From the NCBI GenBank assembly GCA_963814435.1, contig CAWFCV010000035.1, forward strand, positions 62,001 to 126,000: a stretch of 64,000 bases of DNA, written 5' to 3'. Under the pieces are notes generated by a model. That model did no database searches. It saw nothing but the letters and a program-made list of their open reading frames with translations, and was not told the origin of the DNA. This stretch comes from JAEUPI01 sp963814435. Lineage in GTDB: Bacteria; Pseudomonadota; Gammaproteobacteria; Burkholderiales; Burkholderiaceae_C. This document shows, piece after piece, positions 54,554-63,656 of this stretch. The translations under genes were made by a program, and so were the position numbers. Within the stretch, counting starts at the first letter, position 1; the number at the start of each line of letters is the position of its first letter.

Positions 54554-55177
54554 ATGCCCGACGCCGCGTTCGCGCTCTTCGGCCAGTCGCTGCTGATCGG
54601 CTTTTCGATCGCCGCGCCGGTGGGTCCGATCGGCCTGCTGACGATCCAGCGCACGCTGCAGCTCGGCCCGCGCGCCGGGCTGGCCACCGGGCTGGGCGCT
54701 GCCGTGGCCGATGCGGTGTATGGCGCGGTGGGTGCGTTCGGCGTCACGGCGCTGATCGGGGCGCTGACCGCGGCTCGCGTGCCGCTGGTCATCGGCGGCG
54801 CGCTGTTCCTGCTGTGGCTGGCCGCCAGCATCTGGCGTGCGCCGGTGGCCGACCACGCGGCCGCGGTGGGCGGCGGCACCGACCTGCTGCGCTGCTTTGC
54901 CGGCACCTTTGTGTTGACGCTGTCGAACCCGGCCACGATCCTGTCGTTCATCGCGGTCTTCGGCACGCTGGCCGGGCGCGTGGCGGTGAGCTCGCCGTGG
55001 GCGATGATCGCCGGTGTGCTGGTCGGCTCGGCGCTGTGGTGGCTGCTGCTCAGCGTCGCGGTGGGCCACTTTCGCGAACGGTTCGATGTCCGCTGGCGGC
55101 GGCGCGTCAACCTCGCGTCGGCCCTGGTGCTGACGGTGTTTGCGCTGTGGCAATTGCTCGGGCTGGTGCGCGGGTAG
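54554..55177 (+). CDS. LysE/RhtB-family amino acid exporter
   Basis: A 207-residue, six-helix protein. The family start GFSIAAPVGPIGLLTIQRTLQLGPRAGLATGLGAAVADAVYG (given here as overlapping parts APVGPIGLL and GLGAAVADA) is clear; the second half has FVLTLSNPATILSFIAVFG. It exports amino acids or related metabolites. It is divergent from the AhpD-like gene. Intact, in contrast to the neighbouring TRAP genes. Confidence 0.87.
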   Translation: MPDAAFALFGQSLLIGFSIAAPVGPIGLLTIQRTLQLGPRAGLATGLGAAVADAVYGAVGAFGVTALIGALTAARVPLVIGGALFLLWLAASIWRAPVADHAAAVGGGTDLLRCFAGTFVLTLSNPATILSFIAVFGTLAGRVAVSSPWAMIAGVLVGSALWWLLLSVAVGHFRERFDVRWRRRVNLASALVLTVFALWQLLGLVRG

Positions 55178-55248
55178 CTGCGGGTTCCCGAGCGGTCCGC
55201 GGCGCGGGTGCGCTTCCTAGAATCGACGATCGATCCCAGGAGATTCGC

Positions 55249-56214
55249 ATGACACAACTCACCCGCACGCTGGTCGCCGCGACGATGCTGCTGGCCTGCA
55301 GCGCCGTCACCTCGCAGAACAAGGTCACGATCTCGGTGGCCACCGGCCCGACCACCGGCGTGTACTACCCGCTCGGCGGCGGCATGGCCAACATCCTGTC
55401 GAAGTACGTGCCGGGCTACGCGGCCAACGCCGAGACCACCGCCGGCTCGGTGGCCAACTTGCAGCTGATGGGGCAGAAGAAGTCCGACCTCGCGTTCTCG
55501 ATGGCCGATGCGGCGTGGGACGGCTTCAAGGGCCAGGGGCGTTTTGCCAGCGGCGCGGTGCCGGTGCGCACGCTGATGGTGGCGTATCCGAACCGCATGC
55601 ACGTGGTCACGGTGGAAGGCACCGGCATCAACAAGTTCGCCGATCTGAAGGGCAAGCGCGTGTCCACCGGCGCCGCCAACAGCGCCACCGAGGTGATGGC
55701 GGCGCGCGTGCTCGAGGCGATGGGCCTGGACCAGGAAAAGGACATCAAGCGCGAGCGGCTCGACCCGGGCAAGTCGAGCGACGCGATCAAGGACAGGAAG
55801 CTCGACGCCTACTTCTGGGTCGGCGGCATCCCGACCTCGGCCGTCACCGACCTCGGCGCGACGCCGGGCACGAAGCTCAAGCTGATCGACCACGCGGATG
55901 CGGTGGACGCGATGAACAAGAAATACGGGCCGCTGTACGTGAAGGACACGATTCCCGCCAAGGCCTACCCCGGGCAGGAACAGCCCAACCAGGTGGCGAC
56001 GGTGCAGAACCTGATCATCGCGCGCGACGACATGCCGGACGACGTGGCCTACAACATCGTGAAGACGATCTTCGACAAGCGCGACGAGCTGATCCTGGTG
56101 CACAAGGAGGCGCAGAACTTCGACCTGAAGTGGCAGACGCAGGGCGCGTCGCCGATCCCCTACCACCCCGGCGCGATCAAGTACTTCGCCGAGCGCGGCG
56201 TCACGTTGAAGTGA
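55249..56214 (+). CDS. TAXI-family TRAP transporter substrate-binding protein
   Basis: A 321-residue periplasmic protein. The N-terminus is a signal, possibly with a lipobox (MLLAC at 13-17). TAXI features: ISVATGPTTGVYYPLGGGMANIL, the SVANLQLMGQKKSDLAFSMADAAWDG segment, GKRVSTGAANSATEVMAARVLEA and FWVGGIPTSAV. It hands a ligand, often glutamate-like or other dicarboxylates, to the fused permease after it. ATG 55249 has CCAGGAGA before it. Confidence 0.92.
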   Translation: MTQLTRTLVAATMLLACSAVTSQNKVTISVATGPTTGVYYPLGGGMANILSKYVPGYAANAETTAGSVANLQLMGQKKSDLAFSMADAAWDGFKGQGRFASGAVPVRTLMVAYPNRMHVVTVEGTGINKFADLKGKRVSTGAANSATEVMAARVLEAMGLDQEKDIKRERLDPGKSSDAIKDRKLDAYFWVGGIPTSAVTDLGATPGTKLKLIDHADAVDAMNKKYGPLYVKDTIPAKAYPGQEQPNQVATVQNLIIARDDMPDDVAYNIVKTIFDKRDELILVHKEAQNFDLKWQTQGASPIPYHPGAIKYFAERGVTLK

Positions 56215-56232
56215 CCGGGCCGGCGCGCACGC

Positions 56233-58272
56233 ATGGCTGATTCCACCGCCGCGCCCGCCGCCGCCACCACAGACCCGGTCGTCACCGAGGAACAGCTCGA
56301 AAAGGCTGCGAGCTTCGTCGCCGCCGAAGAGGGTGCGACCCACCGCTTCGCCGGCGCATGGGGCCATTGCCTGTTCGCGCTGGCGGTGGCGATGAGCCTG
56401 GTCCACCTGTACGCGGCCTACGGCATCGTCACCACCACCACGCTGCGCTACGTGCACGTGGGCTTCACACTGGCGCTGGTGTTCCTGCTGTTCCCGGCGC
56501 TGCCTCGGCTGCGCCATCGCTTCAGCTGGTTCGACGCGGCGTGCGCGCTGGCCGGTGTGGCGACGGTGGTCTACGCGCTGGCCGGCGGCGACGACTTTCT
56601 CGACCGCAGCACGGCACCGAACACGCTCGACAACGTGATGGGCGTCGCGCTGGTGGTCCTGGTGCTCGAGGCCGCGCGCCGCTCCACCGGCTGGGTGATG
56701 CCGCTGGTGTGCGTGATCTTCATCGCCTACGCGATGGTCGGCCCGCAGCTGCCCGGCGCCGTGGACGCACAAGGGCTACGACATCGGCCGCCTGGTGGGC
56801 ACGATGTACATGACGCTCGAGGGCATATTCGGCTCACCGGTGGACGTGTCGTCGTCGCTGATCATCCTGTTCACGATCTACGGCGCGTTGCTGCAGTTTT
56901 CCAATGCCGGCCAGTTCTTCATCGACTTCTCGCTCGCCGCGTTCGGCGGCAAGGCCGCGGGCGCCGGCCGCGCGGTCACCGCAGCGTCGTTCCTGCTCGG
57001 CGGTCCGTCGGGCTCCGGCGTGGCCACCACGGTGACGCTGGGCACCGTGGCCTACCCGATGCTGGCCAAGGCGGGCTACGAGAAGAACGCCGCCGGCGGG
57101 CTGCTGGCCGCGGGCGGCCTGGGCGCGATCCTGTCGCCGCCGGTGCTCGGCGCGGCGGCGTTCCTGATCGCCGAGTTCCTGAAGATCTCGTACCTCGACG
57201 TGATCCGCATGGCGGTGATCCCGACCTGCCTGTACTACTTCTCGCTGTTCCTGATGGTCGAGATCGACGCGCGCAAGTACGGCGTCAAGCAGATCGACAT
57301 CGCGCCCGGTGCCGGCATGGGGCAGCTGATGAAGACGATGGGTTTTCACTTCACGTCGCTGGTGTCGATCATCGTCTTCCTGCTGATCGGCTATTCGCCG
57401 ATCGCGGCGGTGTTCTGGGCCACCGTGGTGGCGTTCTTCGTCAGCTTTCTGAACCGCAATTGCGCGCTGATCGACCTGTCGCTGCTCGCGCGGCGCCCGG
57501 CCGGCTGGCTGGGCACGCTGCTGCGCCGCTCGAAACTGATGTTGGCGCTCGAGGCCGGCTCGGTGACGATGCTCAACGTCGCCGCCACCTGCGCCGCGGC
57601 CGGCCTGATCGTCGGCGTGGTCACGCTCACCGGCCTGGGGCTGCGCTTTGCCGACATCGTGATCACCTATGCCGGCGGCAGCCTGGTGCTGACCGCGATC
57701 TACACCGCGCTGATCGTCTGGGTGGTCGGGCTGGCGGTGCCGGTGACGGCGAGCTACATCATCTGCGCGGTGGTGGCCGCGCCGGCGCTGATCAAGCTCG
57801 GCGTGCCCGACTTCGCGGCGCACATGTTCATCTTCTACTACGCGGTGCTGTCCGAGGTGTCGCCGCCGACCGCGCTGTCGCCGTTCGCCGCCGCCGCGAT
57901 CACCGGCGGCGACCCGTACAAGACGACGCTGCAGTCGTGGAAGTACACGCTGCCGGCGTTCATCGTGCCGTTCGTGTTCGTGCTCGACCCGCTCGGCGTC
58001 GGGCTGCTGCTGGCGATCCCGAAGGGCGGCTCGTGGTGGGACGTGGCCTGGGTCACCGCTGACCGCCACGCTCGCGCTGGTGGCGCTGGCCGGCGCGGCC
58101 GAGGGCTGGCTGTTCGAGCGGACCAATGCGTTCGAGCGCACGTTGCTGCTCGTCGGCGGGACTGCTGTTCGTCTACCCGCGGCCGATGTTCGACGCGATC
58201 GGCTTCGCGCTGCTGGGGGCGGCGGTGGCGATGCAGATCGCTGCGGCGACGGCGGGCCGGCCGAGGATGTAG
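56233..58272 (+). CDS. TRAP transporter fused small-large permease (4TM/12TM), frame-broken
   Basis: About 680 residues. The N-terminal small-permease part spans the first 180 residues with TEEQLEKAASFVAAEEGATHRFAG as a cytoplasmic leader. The large part has SLIILFTIYGALLQFSNAGQFF, GGPSGSGVATTVTLGTVAYPM, LAAGGLGAILSPPVLGAAAFLIAEF and SEVSPPTALSPFAAAAI, the TAXI-permease signature. Frame changes near 56768 and 58058 and again near 58165 look like one-base insertions. It makes a two-component TAXI-TRAP system with the binding protein 18 bases upstream. Confidence 0.9.
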
Positions 58273-58335
58273 GTCAGATCGCGGCCAAGCGGCCGAGGCT
58301 GTGTGAAGACTCAGCGTGGCACATTGGCAAGTGTA

Positions 58336-58385
58336 ATCATAGATATTGACAATAGTAACGTATATTGTTATATTCTATGATCATG
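58336..58385 (+). promoter_or_regulatory. AT-rich promoter and palindromic operator of hipBA
   Basis: TTGACA at 58346-58351 and TATATT at 58369-58374, 17 bases apart, form a near-consensus sigma-70 promoter. The transcript would start near 58381-58383, on or next to the ATG at 58383, so the mRNA may be leaderless. An outer imperfect palindrome (ATCATAGATA 58336-58345, TATTCTATGAT 58371-58381) spans the promoter, as expected of HipB autorepression. The segment is far more AT-rich than its surroundings. Confidence 0.5.
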
Positions 58386-58768
58386 CCAAAGACCGCTAGA
58401 GCCCTCCTGCAGCTTCCACCAGCCACCGCCGGCGCCATCGAAAAGCTGGGCGCCGATCTGGCCGTGGCTCGCTTGCGCCGCAAGGAGTCATTGAGGTCAT
58501 GGGCAAAGCGCCTGGGCGTGACCGTGCCCACACTCCAACGGCTCGAGGGCGGTGACCCGTCCGTCGGCATCGGTATCGTCGCGACCGCACTGTGGCTCAT
58601 CCAGCGCGACGGCGAGTTGAGAAACCTGGCGGCGCCCGAACACGATCAAGGGGCCATCGAACTGGATGTCCGTGAGGCCGTTGAACTCGGCCGCTCACGC
58701 GCCCGGTCTTCCGCAGAGGCGCGGCTGCGCGCCGCGAAACGAAGGGCCGACAGGACGGAGGGCACTGA
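58383..58768 (+). CDS. hipB: HipB-like antitoxin (XRE helix-turn-helix)
   Basis: About 128 residues. The helix-turn-helix lies near residues 25-75: DLAVARLRRKESLRSWAKRLGVTVPTLQRLEGGDPSVGI. The tail (REAVELGRSRARSSAEARLRAAKRRADR) is helical and basic. In the given sequence the frame runs on into the toxin; a TGA at 58766-58768 one base before the hipA ATG is in another frame, so an indel in the 3' part of this gene is likely. ATG 58377 is a second start candidate. It would neutralise HipA and repress the operon. Confidence 0.75.
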
Positions 58769-58769
58769 G

Positions 58770-60089
58770 ATGCGTCTGACGATCTGCACCTCTGGTACCT
58801 GGGTGACCCGGCCACGCCACGCTATGTCGGCGCACTGAAGCTGGTCGCAGCCGGCAAAGGCGTCTCGATGCACTACGGCAAGGAGTGGCTGGCCAACGGA
58901 TTCGCGCTGAGCGAGGACCTGCCGCTCGATCGACAACGAGTTCCTGCCGCGCAAGCCGCATGGCGGCGGATGCGCAGCGCGCGGTCGGCGCGGTCGACGA
59001 TGCCCGGCCGGACCGCTGGGGCGAAAAGGTCATTCGCTTCGTCGACAAGCCCCAGCGCCTCTCGCTGATGGAGTACCTGTACTACGCCGGCGACGACCGA
59101 TTCGGCGCGCTTGGCGTTTCCACGTCGCCGAGCGCGTACAGCCCCAAGGCAGGAGTCCGCTGCCCCGGCTGGCCAGGCGCAGCAACTCAGCGAGGTGGTG
59201 GCCAAGATCGAAGCCTCGGAGCCCATCAGCGCCTTGGAGGCGAAGATCATTGCCGGCGGCGGCAGTCCGCTGGGCGGTGCCAAGCCCAAGGCGCTGATCG
59301 ACATCGACGGCGAGCAATGGGTCATCAAGTTCTTCAACAACGAGCCCGTCGACACGCCGCTGATCGAGCATGCGACGATGACGCTTGCCAAGCGCGCAGG
59401 CATCGCCGTGGCCGAGACGCAGGTCATAGCCCTTCACGGCGCAAACGCCATCGCTGTTCGCCGCTTCGACCGTGAGCAGGGCACGGCGCATTCACAGCGT
59501 TTCAGCGGGCACCGCCATCCGCGCCGCCACTGCGACGGGCGCTGAACCCGAGATGGGCTACCCGGAGCTGGCGCAAATTCTGCGCCGCGTCGGCATCACC
59601 CAGGACGACATCAACCAGCGCGACACGCACGAGCTCTTCCGTCGCATGGTCTTCAACATCCTGGTCGACAACACCGACGACCACGAGAAGAACCACTCCC
59701 TGCTGGTCGTGAACCCGCTCGCCAACGGCCGCTACTGAAGCTGGCACCGGCCTACGACGTCCTGCCGACGAACTCGGGGCAGGGATACCAGGAGTTCATC
59801 TGCGGCGCTCGAGGGCCGCGACTCGACACTCGAAAACGCGATGTCGCAGTGCGATGCATTCGGCCTGCTGCCCGCGCAGGCCGCAGCCGAAGTTGCCGCC
59901 GTCATTGATGTCGTGAACACCTGGCAGGAGCATTTCGCGCAGGCCGGCGTGACGGAGCGCGACATCGAGAGCCTGGCCGAGCGCATCGACGGCGAAGAGC
60001 TTCTGAGCCAGCGCAGGGGATTCGACTCATCCCGGTATCAGACCTCGCCGGCCAGGCGAAGAAGGCCCAGCCCATTTCGGCGCAGCTGA
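58770..60089 (+). CDS. hipA: HipA-like serine/threonine kinase toxin, frame-broken
   Basis: About 435 residues, the normal HipA length. From ATG 58770 readable pieces are VGALKLVAAGKGVSMHYGKEWL, PDRWGEKVIRFVDKPQRLSLMEYLYYAGDDRFGALGVS, the glycine-rich GGGSPLGGAKPKALIDIDGEQWVIKF, IEHATMTLAKRAGI, the catalytic FNILVDNTDDHEKNHSLL and the metal-binding LAPAYDVLPT. Frame breaks occur near 58790, 58935, 59150, 59490, 59740 and 59815. Core kinase residues (Asp in NTDDHEKN and in YDVLP) persist. HipA kinases phosphorylate tRNA synthetases, halting translation and inducing persistence. Confidence 0.8.
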
Positions 60090-60143
60090 AGATCCGAGCC
60101 GATGGGGCTCGGCCCGTCGCGGTGCCACACGCCCGCCGGCGCC

Positions 60144-60896
60144 TCAGCTCAACATGTTGGTGTCGCCGCACACCGACAGCGCCTGCCCCGACACCGTCGC
60201 CGCGCGCGGGCTGGCCAGGAAGACCACGTAGTCGGCGAGCTGCTCGGCGGTCACGTACTGCTTGATCGAGGTGGCGGCGAAGGCAGCTCCGCTCGACCTC
60301 CTCGAACGACACGCCGCGCGCTTGCGCCTTGGCGTCCAGCACACGCCGCTGACGCTCGCCGGCGACGATGCCGGGCAAAAGCGCGTTGACGCGGATGTTG
60401 TCGGGCCCGAGTTCGATGGCCAGCGAGCGCATGAAGCCGATCACGCCCCACTTGGCGGCCGCATACGGCGTGCGCAGCGCAAAGCCCAGCCGACCGGCCA
60501 GCGACGAGACGTTGACGATGCTGGCGTTGGCCGATGCGCGCAGCGCCGGCACGGCCAGGCGCACGCAGTTGAACTGGCCGGTCAGGTCGACCGCGATGCA
60601 GCGATCCCAGGCTTCGGGGTCGATGTCATCGACCTTGCCGGTCGGCCCGGCGATGCCGGCGTTGTTGACCAGGCATCGAGCCGCCCAGGTGAGCCAGCGC
60701 GGCTTCGAACCAGCGCGCCACCGCGGCGCGATCACACGTCGCAGGCGTGCGGCGTGCAGTTGCGGATCGCTGCCGGCCAGCGCCGCCAGCGCGGCTGCGT
60801 CGACGTCGCACACCGCCACACGCGCGCCCTCGCGCACGAAGGCACGTGCGATCGCCAGCCGATGGCCGCGTCCGCGCCGACCGGGCGGAGATCCAT
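60144..60896 (-). CDS. SDR-family oxidoreductase, frame-broken
   Basis: About 250 residues. Features: AIARAFVREGARVAVCDVDAAALAAL, LVNNAGIAGPTGKVDDID, IVNVSSLAGRLGFALRTPYAAAKWGVIGF with the Ser...Tyr-x3-Lys catalytic set, and the end VVFLASPRAATVSGQALSVCGDTNML. Near the start the glycine loop of the NAD site (TGxxxGIG) is not readable because bases appear to be missing or shifted near 60865; other breaks are near 60735, 60675 and 60285. It would oxidise a hydroxy group with NAD. Divergent from a lipoprotein gene and near BKACE, so a hydroxy-acid to beta-keto-acid step is possible. Confidence 0.8.
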
Positions 60897-60921
60897 CACG
60901 CGCAAGTGCGAGGAGTGATTC

Positions 60922-61449
60922 ATGCACCAGAAGTCAGTTTCCAGAACGTACTTTCGAGCGTCGACCCTCGGTCTCGCCGCGGCCCTGCTGTTCGGCTGCG
61001 GTGGTGGCGGCGACAACGGTTCCGCCCTCGAGCGAACAAGCTCGGCGGTGCTGGTGAGCGAGACGGCGGCGATCCTGTCGGTCAAGACCGAACTGCCGTC
61101 CAGCAGCAAGAAGGCCAAGTTCGAAGCGCCGCCCTTCACCTACGCTTTTGCCGCACGGATCGACAGCGGCCCCAACGCAGGCTCGGCCATCACGGGAAGG
61201 CTGGAGCTGAAGGGGCAACGCGAGGACGACGGCGGCGCCGAAGTCGAAGGGCGTCTCTTTCCCGATGCGATGCCGACGGTGCCCTCGACGAGGACCTGAA
61301 GGCAAAGTTCGAAGCCGATCGCAAGGCCATGAAGGATGCGATGCGTGCCGACATCAAGGCGCTGTCGGCGGAGCTGAAACTGGCACTGGCCAACGGCGCC
61401 GTACCGGCAGCCATGCTCCAGCGCCTCCAGAAGCCCAAGCGCCGGCACG
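60922..61449 (+). CDS. Putative lipoprotein of unknown function, frame-broken
   Basis: From ATG 60922 the first 26 residues are a lipoprotein signal with lipobox LLFGC (cysteine at 26) followed by a glycine run. A short beta-rich part follows (FEAPPFTYAFAARIDSGPNAG, AITGRLELKGQRE, VEGRLFP). Near 61275 the frame shifts; the other frame continues with a charged helical part (DEDLKAKFEADRKAMKDAM, IKALSAELKLALANG). The end cannot be fixed because no stop is seen before the next gene's conserved N-terminus. No domain is recognised. Confidence 0.62.
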
Positions 61450-62358
61450 GTCAGGACAAGTTCACCTGCGCCGTCACGGGCGCGATCCACACGCCGAAGC
61501 ATGTCGCCGCATCTGCCGATCACGGCCGACGAGATCGCCGACGCGGCCATCGGCGCGCAAGGCGGGCGCGGCGATCGTGCACCTGCACGCGCGCGACCCG
61601 AAGGACGGCAGCCCGAGCAGCGCCCGAGGCGTTCCGCCGTTCCTCAAGATCAAGCAGCGCTGCGACGTGCGTCATCAACCTCACCACCGGCGGCGCGCCG
61701 ACCATGAGCGATCGAGGAGCGCCTGCAGCCCGGCGCCAACTCAAGCCCGAGGTCGCCTCGCTCAACATGGGCTCGATGAACTTCGGCCTGTACGAGATGC
61801 TCGGGCGCTACAAGGAATTCAAGTACGACTGGGAGAAGCCCTATCTCGCCGGCTCGCGACGACCGCATCTTCAAGAACACCTTCAAGGACATCGCCTACA
61901 TCCTGAACCTGCACCGAGAACGACACGCGCTTCGAGATCGAGTGCTACGACATCGGCACCTGTACACGCTGCGCCACTTCCTCGACCCGGCCTGGTCAAG
62001 CCGCCGCTCTTCATCCAGTCGGTGTTCGGCATCCGCGGCGGCATCGGCCCGCACCCGGAAGACGTGCTGCACATGAAGCGCACCGCCGACCGCCTGTTCG
62101 GCGACGCCTACACTGGTCGGTGCTCGGCGCCGGCCGCAACCAGATGCCGATCGCCGCGCAGTCGTGCGTGATGGGCGGCAACGTGCGCGTCGGGCCTGGA
62201 GGATCGCCTGTGGATCGGCCGCGGCCAGCTCGCGAAGACCAACGCCGAGCAGGTCGCGCGCCATGCGCCAGATCATCAAGGCCTGGGCCTCGAAGAGGCA
62301 AGCCGAGGAGGCGCGCGAGACGCTGCAGCCGAAGAGCCGCGACCAGGTCAATTTCTGA
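61450..62358 (+). CDS. Beta-keto acid cleavage enzyme (BKACE, DUF849), frame-broken
   Basis: About 300 residues. Conserved blocks in order: KFTCAVTGAIHTP, MSPHLPITADEIADAAIGA, AIVHLHARDPKDG (metal-binding His-x-His), CDV then INLTTGGAPTM, LKPEVASLNMGSMNFG, FKNTFKDIAYIL, FEIECYDIG, VFGIRGGIGPHPEDVLHMKRTADRLFG, VLGAGRNQMPIAA and GGNVRVG. The frame is broken at least seven times (near 61500, 61560, 61665, 61710, 61858, 61985, 62110). The enzyme condenses a beta-keto acid with acetyl-CoA to give acetoacetate and a CoA thioester; the keto acid is unknown. The start codon is not identifiable. Confidence 0.85.
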
Positions 62359-62408
62359 GCCGCCGCGCAGTAGATGCGGCGGATGGGCCATCGCCGGCCC
62401 TGAAGTTG

Positions 62409-62448
62409 CGCGACACCGGCGACCACCCCGTGTGGTCGCGGTGTCGCG
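62409..62448. terminator. Strong hairpin between convergent genes, terminator candidate
   Basis: Arms 62409-62426 and 62432-62448 pair over 17 bases with one bulge and a 5-base loop. It lies 50 bases after the BKACE stop and 110 before the convergent acyltransferase stop, so it could serve both strands. No clear T-run follows on either side. Confidence 0.5.
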
Positions 62449-62560
62449 TGTTCGCTGATTCATCCACTGCGCCGCGCCCTCGGTGAGCCTCCGGTGCGCA
62501 GGCAGCCAGCCCCGCTCGAGGGCGGGCCGTGCGAACGCGGCGGTCACTCGATCGCGCAGG

Positions 62561-63455
62561 CTAGCCGGGCAAGGTCCGAGCGTGATTCAGCAGCGCGTCG
62601 ATCAGCGCGTCCTTCTCGACCCACTGCGCTCGACCCAGGCGCCGACGCGCTGCCGGTAGGCCTTGTCGCCGACCGGGTCGCCGGCCAGCATCTCGGGAGG
62701 GATCTCGCGCTGCTGCACGCGCACGGTGACCGCATCGATGCCGCCGCGCAACAGGTCCCAGAAGGTCGGCGCGCCGTGCGGGTAGACGATGGTGATGTCG
62801 AGCAGCGCCTCGAATTGCTCGCCCATCGTGGCCAGCGCGATGCCCAGCCCGCCGATCTTGGGCTTGAGCAGGTGGCGGTAGGGGCTGGACTGCGCAGCAT
62901 GCTTGGCCGGCGTGAAGCGCGTGCCCTCGACGAAGTTGATCACCGAGGTCGGGATGCGCTTGAACTTCTCGCAGGCCTCGCGCGTCGTCTGCAGGTCGTT
63001 GTGCCGCGCGCCGCGGCCCTTGCCGCGCTTCATGAACGGGAAGTCGAGCGCCCACCAGGCCAGCCCGATCACCGGCACCCAGATCAGCTCGGCCTTGAGG
63101 AAGAACTTCAGGAACGGGATGTGGCCGTGGAAGATGCGCTGCAGCACCAGGATGTCGACCCAGCTCTGGTGGTTGCTCGACACCAGGTACCAGCCGCGCG
63201 GGTGCAGGCTGTCCACGCCCTGCACGTCCACACCGCGCGCGGGTTCACCGCGGCGATCCAGGCGTCGTTGATGGCGACCCAGCGCGAGGCCAGGGCATTC
63301 AGCACGCGGTCGCAGACCGTGCGCGCGCCCGCGAACGGCAGCACCAGCTTGACGAGCGCCGGCGGCACCATCAGCAGGGTGACGATCAGCGTGTTCAGGC
63401 CGAGCGCGAGCCCGGAGAGGGCGCCACGAAGGGCAGCAGGCAGGACGGCAAGCAT
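62561..63455 (-). CDS. 1-acylglycerol-3-phosphate acyltransferase-like (PlsC/YihG type), frame-broken
   Basis: About 297 residues. ATG 63455 begins with a membrane helix (LSGLALGLNTLIVTLLMVPPALV). After a break near 63240 the catalytic NHQSWVD (the NHx4D motif) is seen, then FLKFFLKAELIWVPVIGLAWWALDFPFMKR, the FVEGTRF substrate motif and KIGGLGIALATMG. A second break near 62635 precedes the end WVEKDALIDALLNHA. This is the long LCLAT/YihG-like branch that remodels phospholipid acyl chains at the inner membrane. Confidence 0.88.
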
Positions 63456-63578
63456 CGGCGCATTGTCGCCTGCGATCCACTGCCCGCTCTGACGGGGCGC
63501 AAGCCGTGTCGGAGGCTGCCGCCGCGCGGCTCGGGCAAACCCCGGGCCCGGCAGCCTGCCTGAGGTGTATCGTTTTAC

Positions 63579-63590
63579 TAAACCGGTTTA
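63579..63590. promoter_or_regulatory. Palindromic operator candidate before the last TRAP gene
   Basis: TAAACCGGTTTA is a perfect 12-base palindrome, unusually AT-flanked for this region, 66 bases before the start codon at 63657. LacI-family and related repressors often bind central-CG palindromes of this type. No regulator gene is inside the window to pair with it. Confidence 0.4.
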
Positions 63591-63656
63591 CCGCAGCCGC
63601 GGCCAACAGGCGCCGGCCTTCGCATGGACCTTCGGCGCCACATCACAGGAGACACC

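Noticed and set aside
54490..56772. A 760-residue minus-strand frame opposite LysE and the TAXI binding protein
   Set aside because: Shadow of intact plus-strand genes; no plausible protein features.
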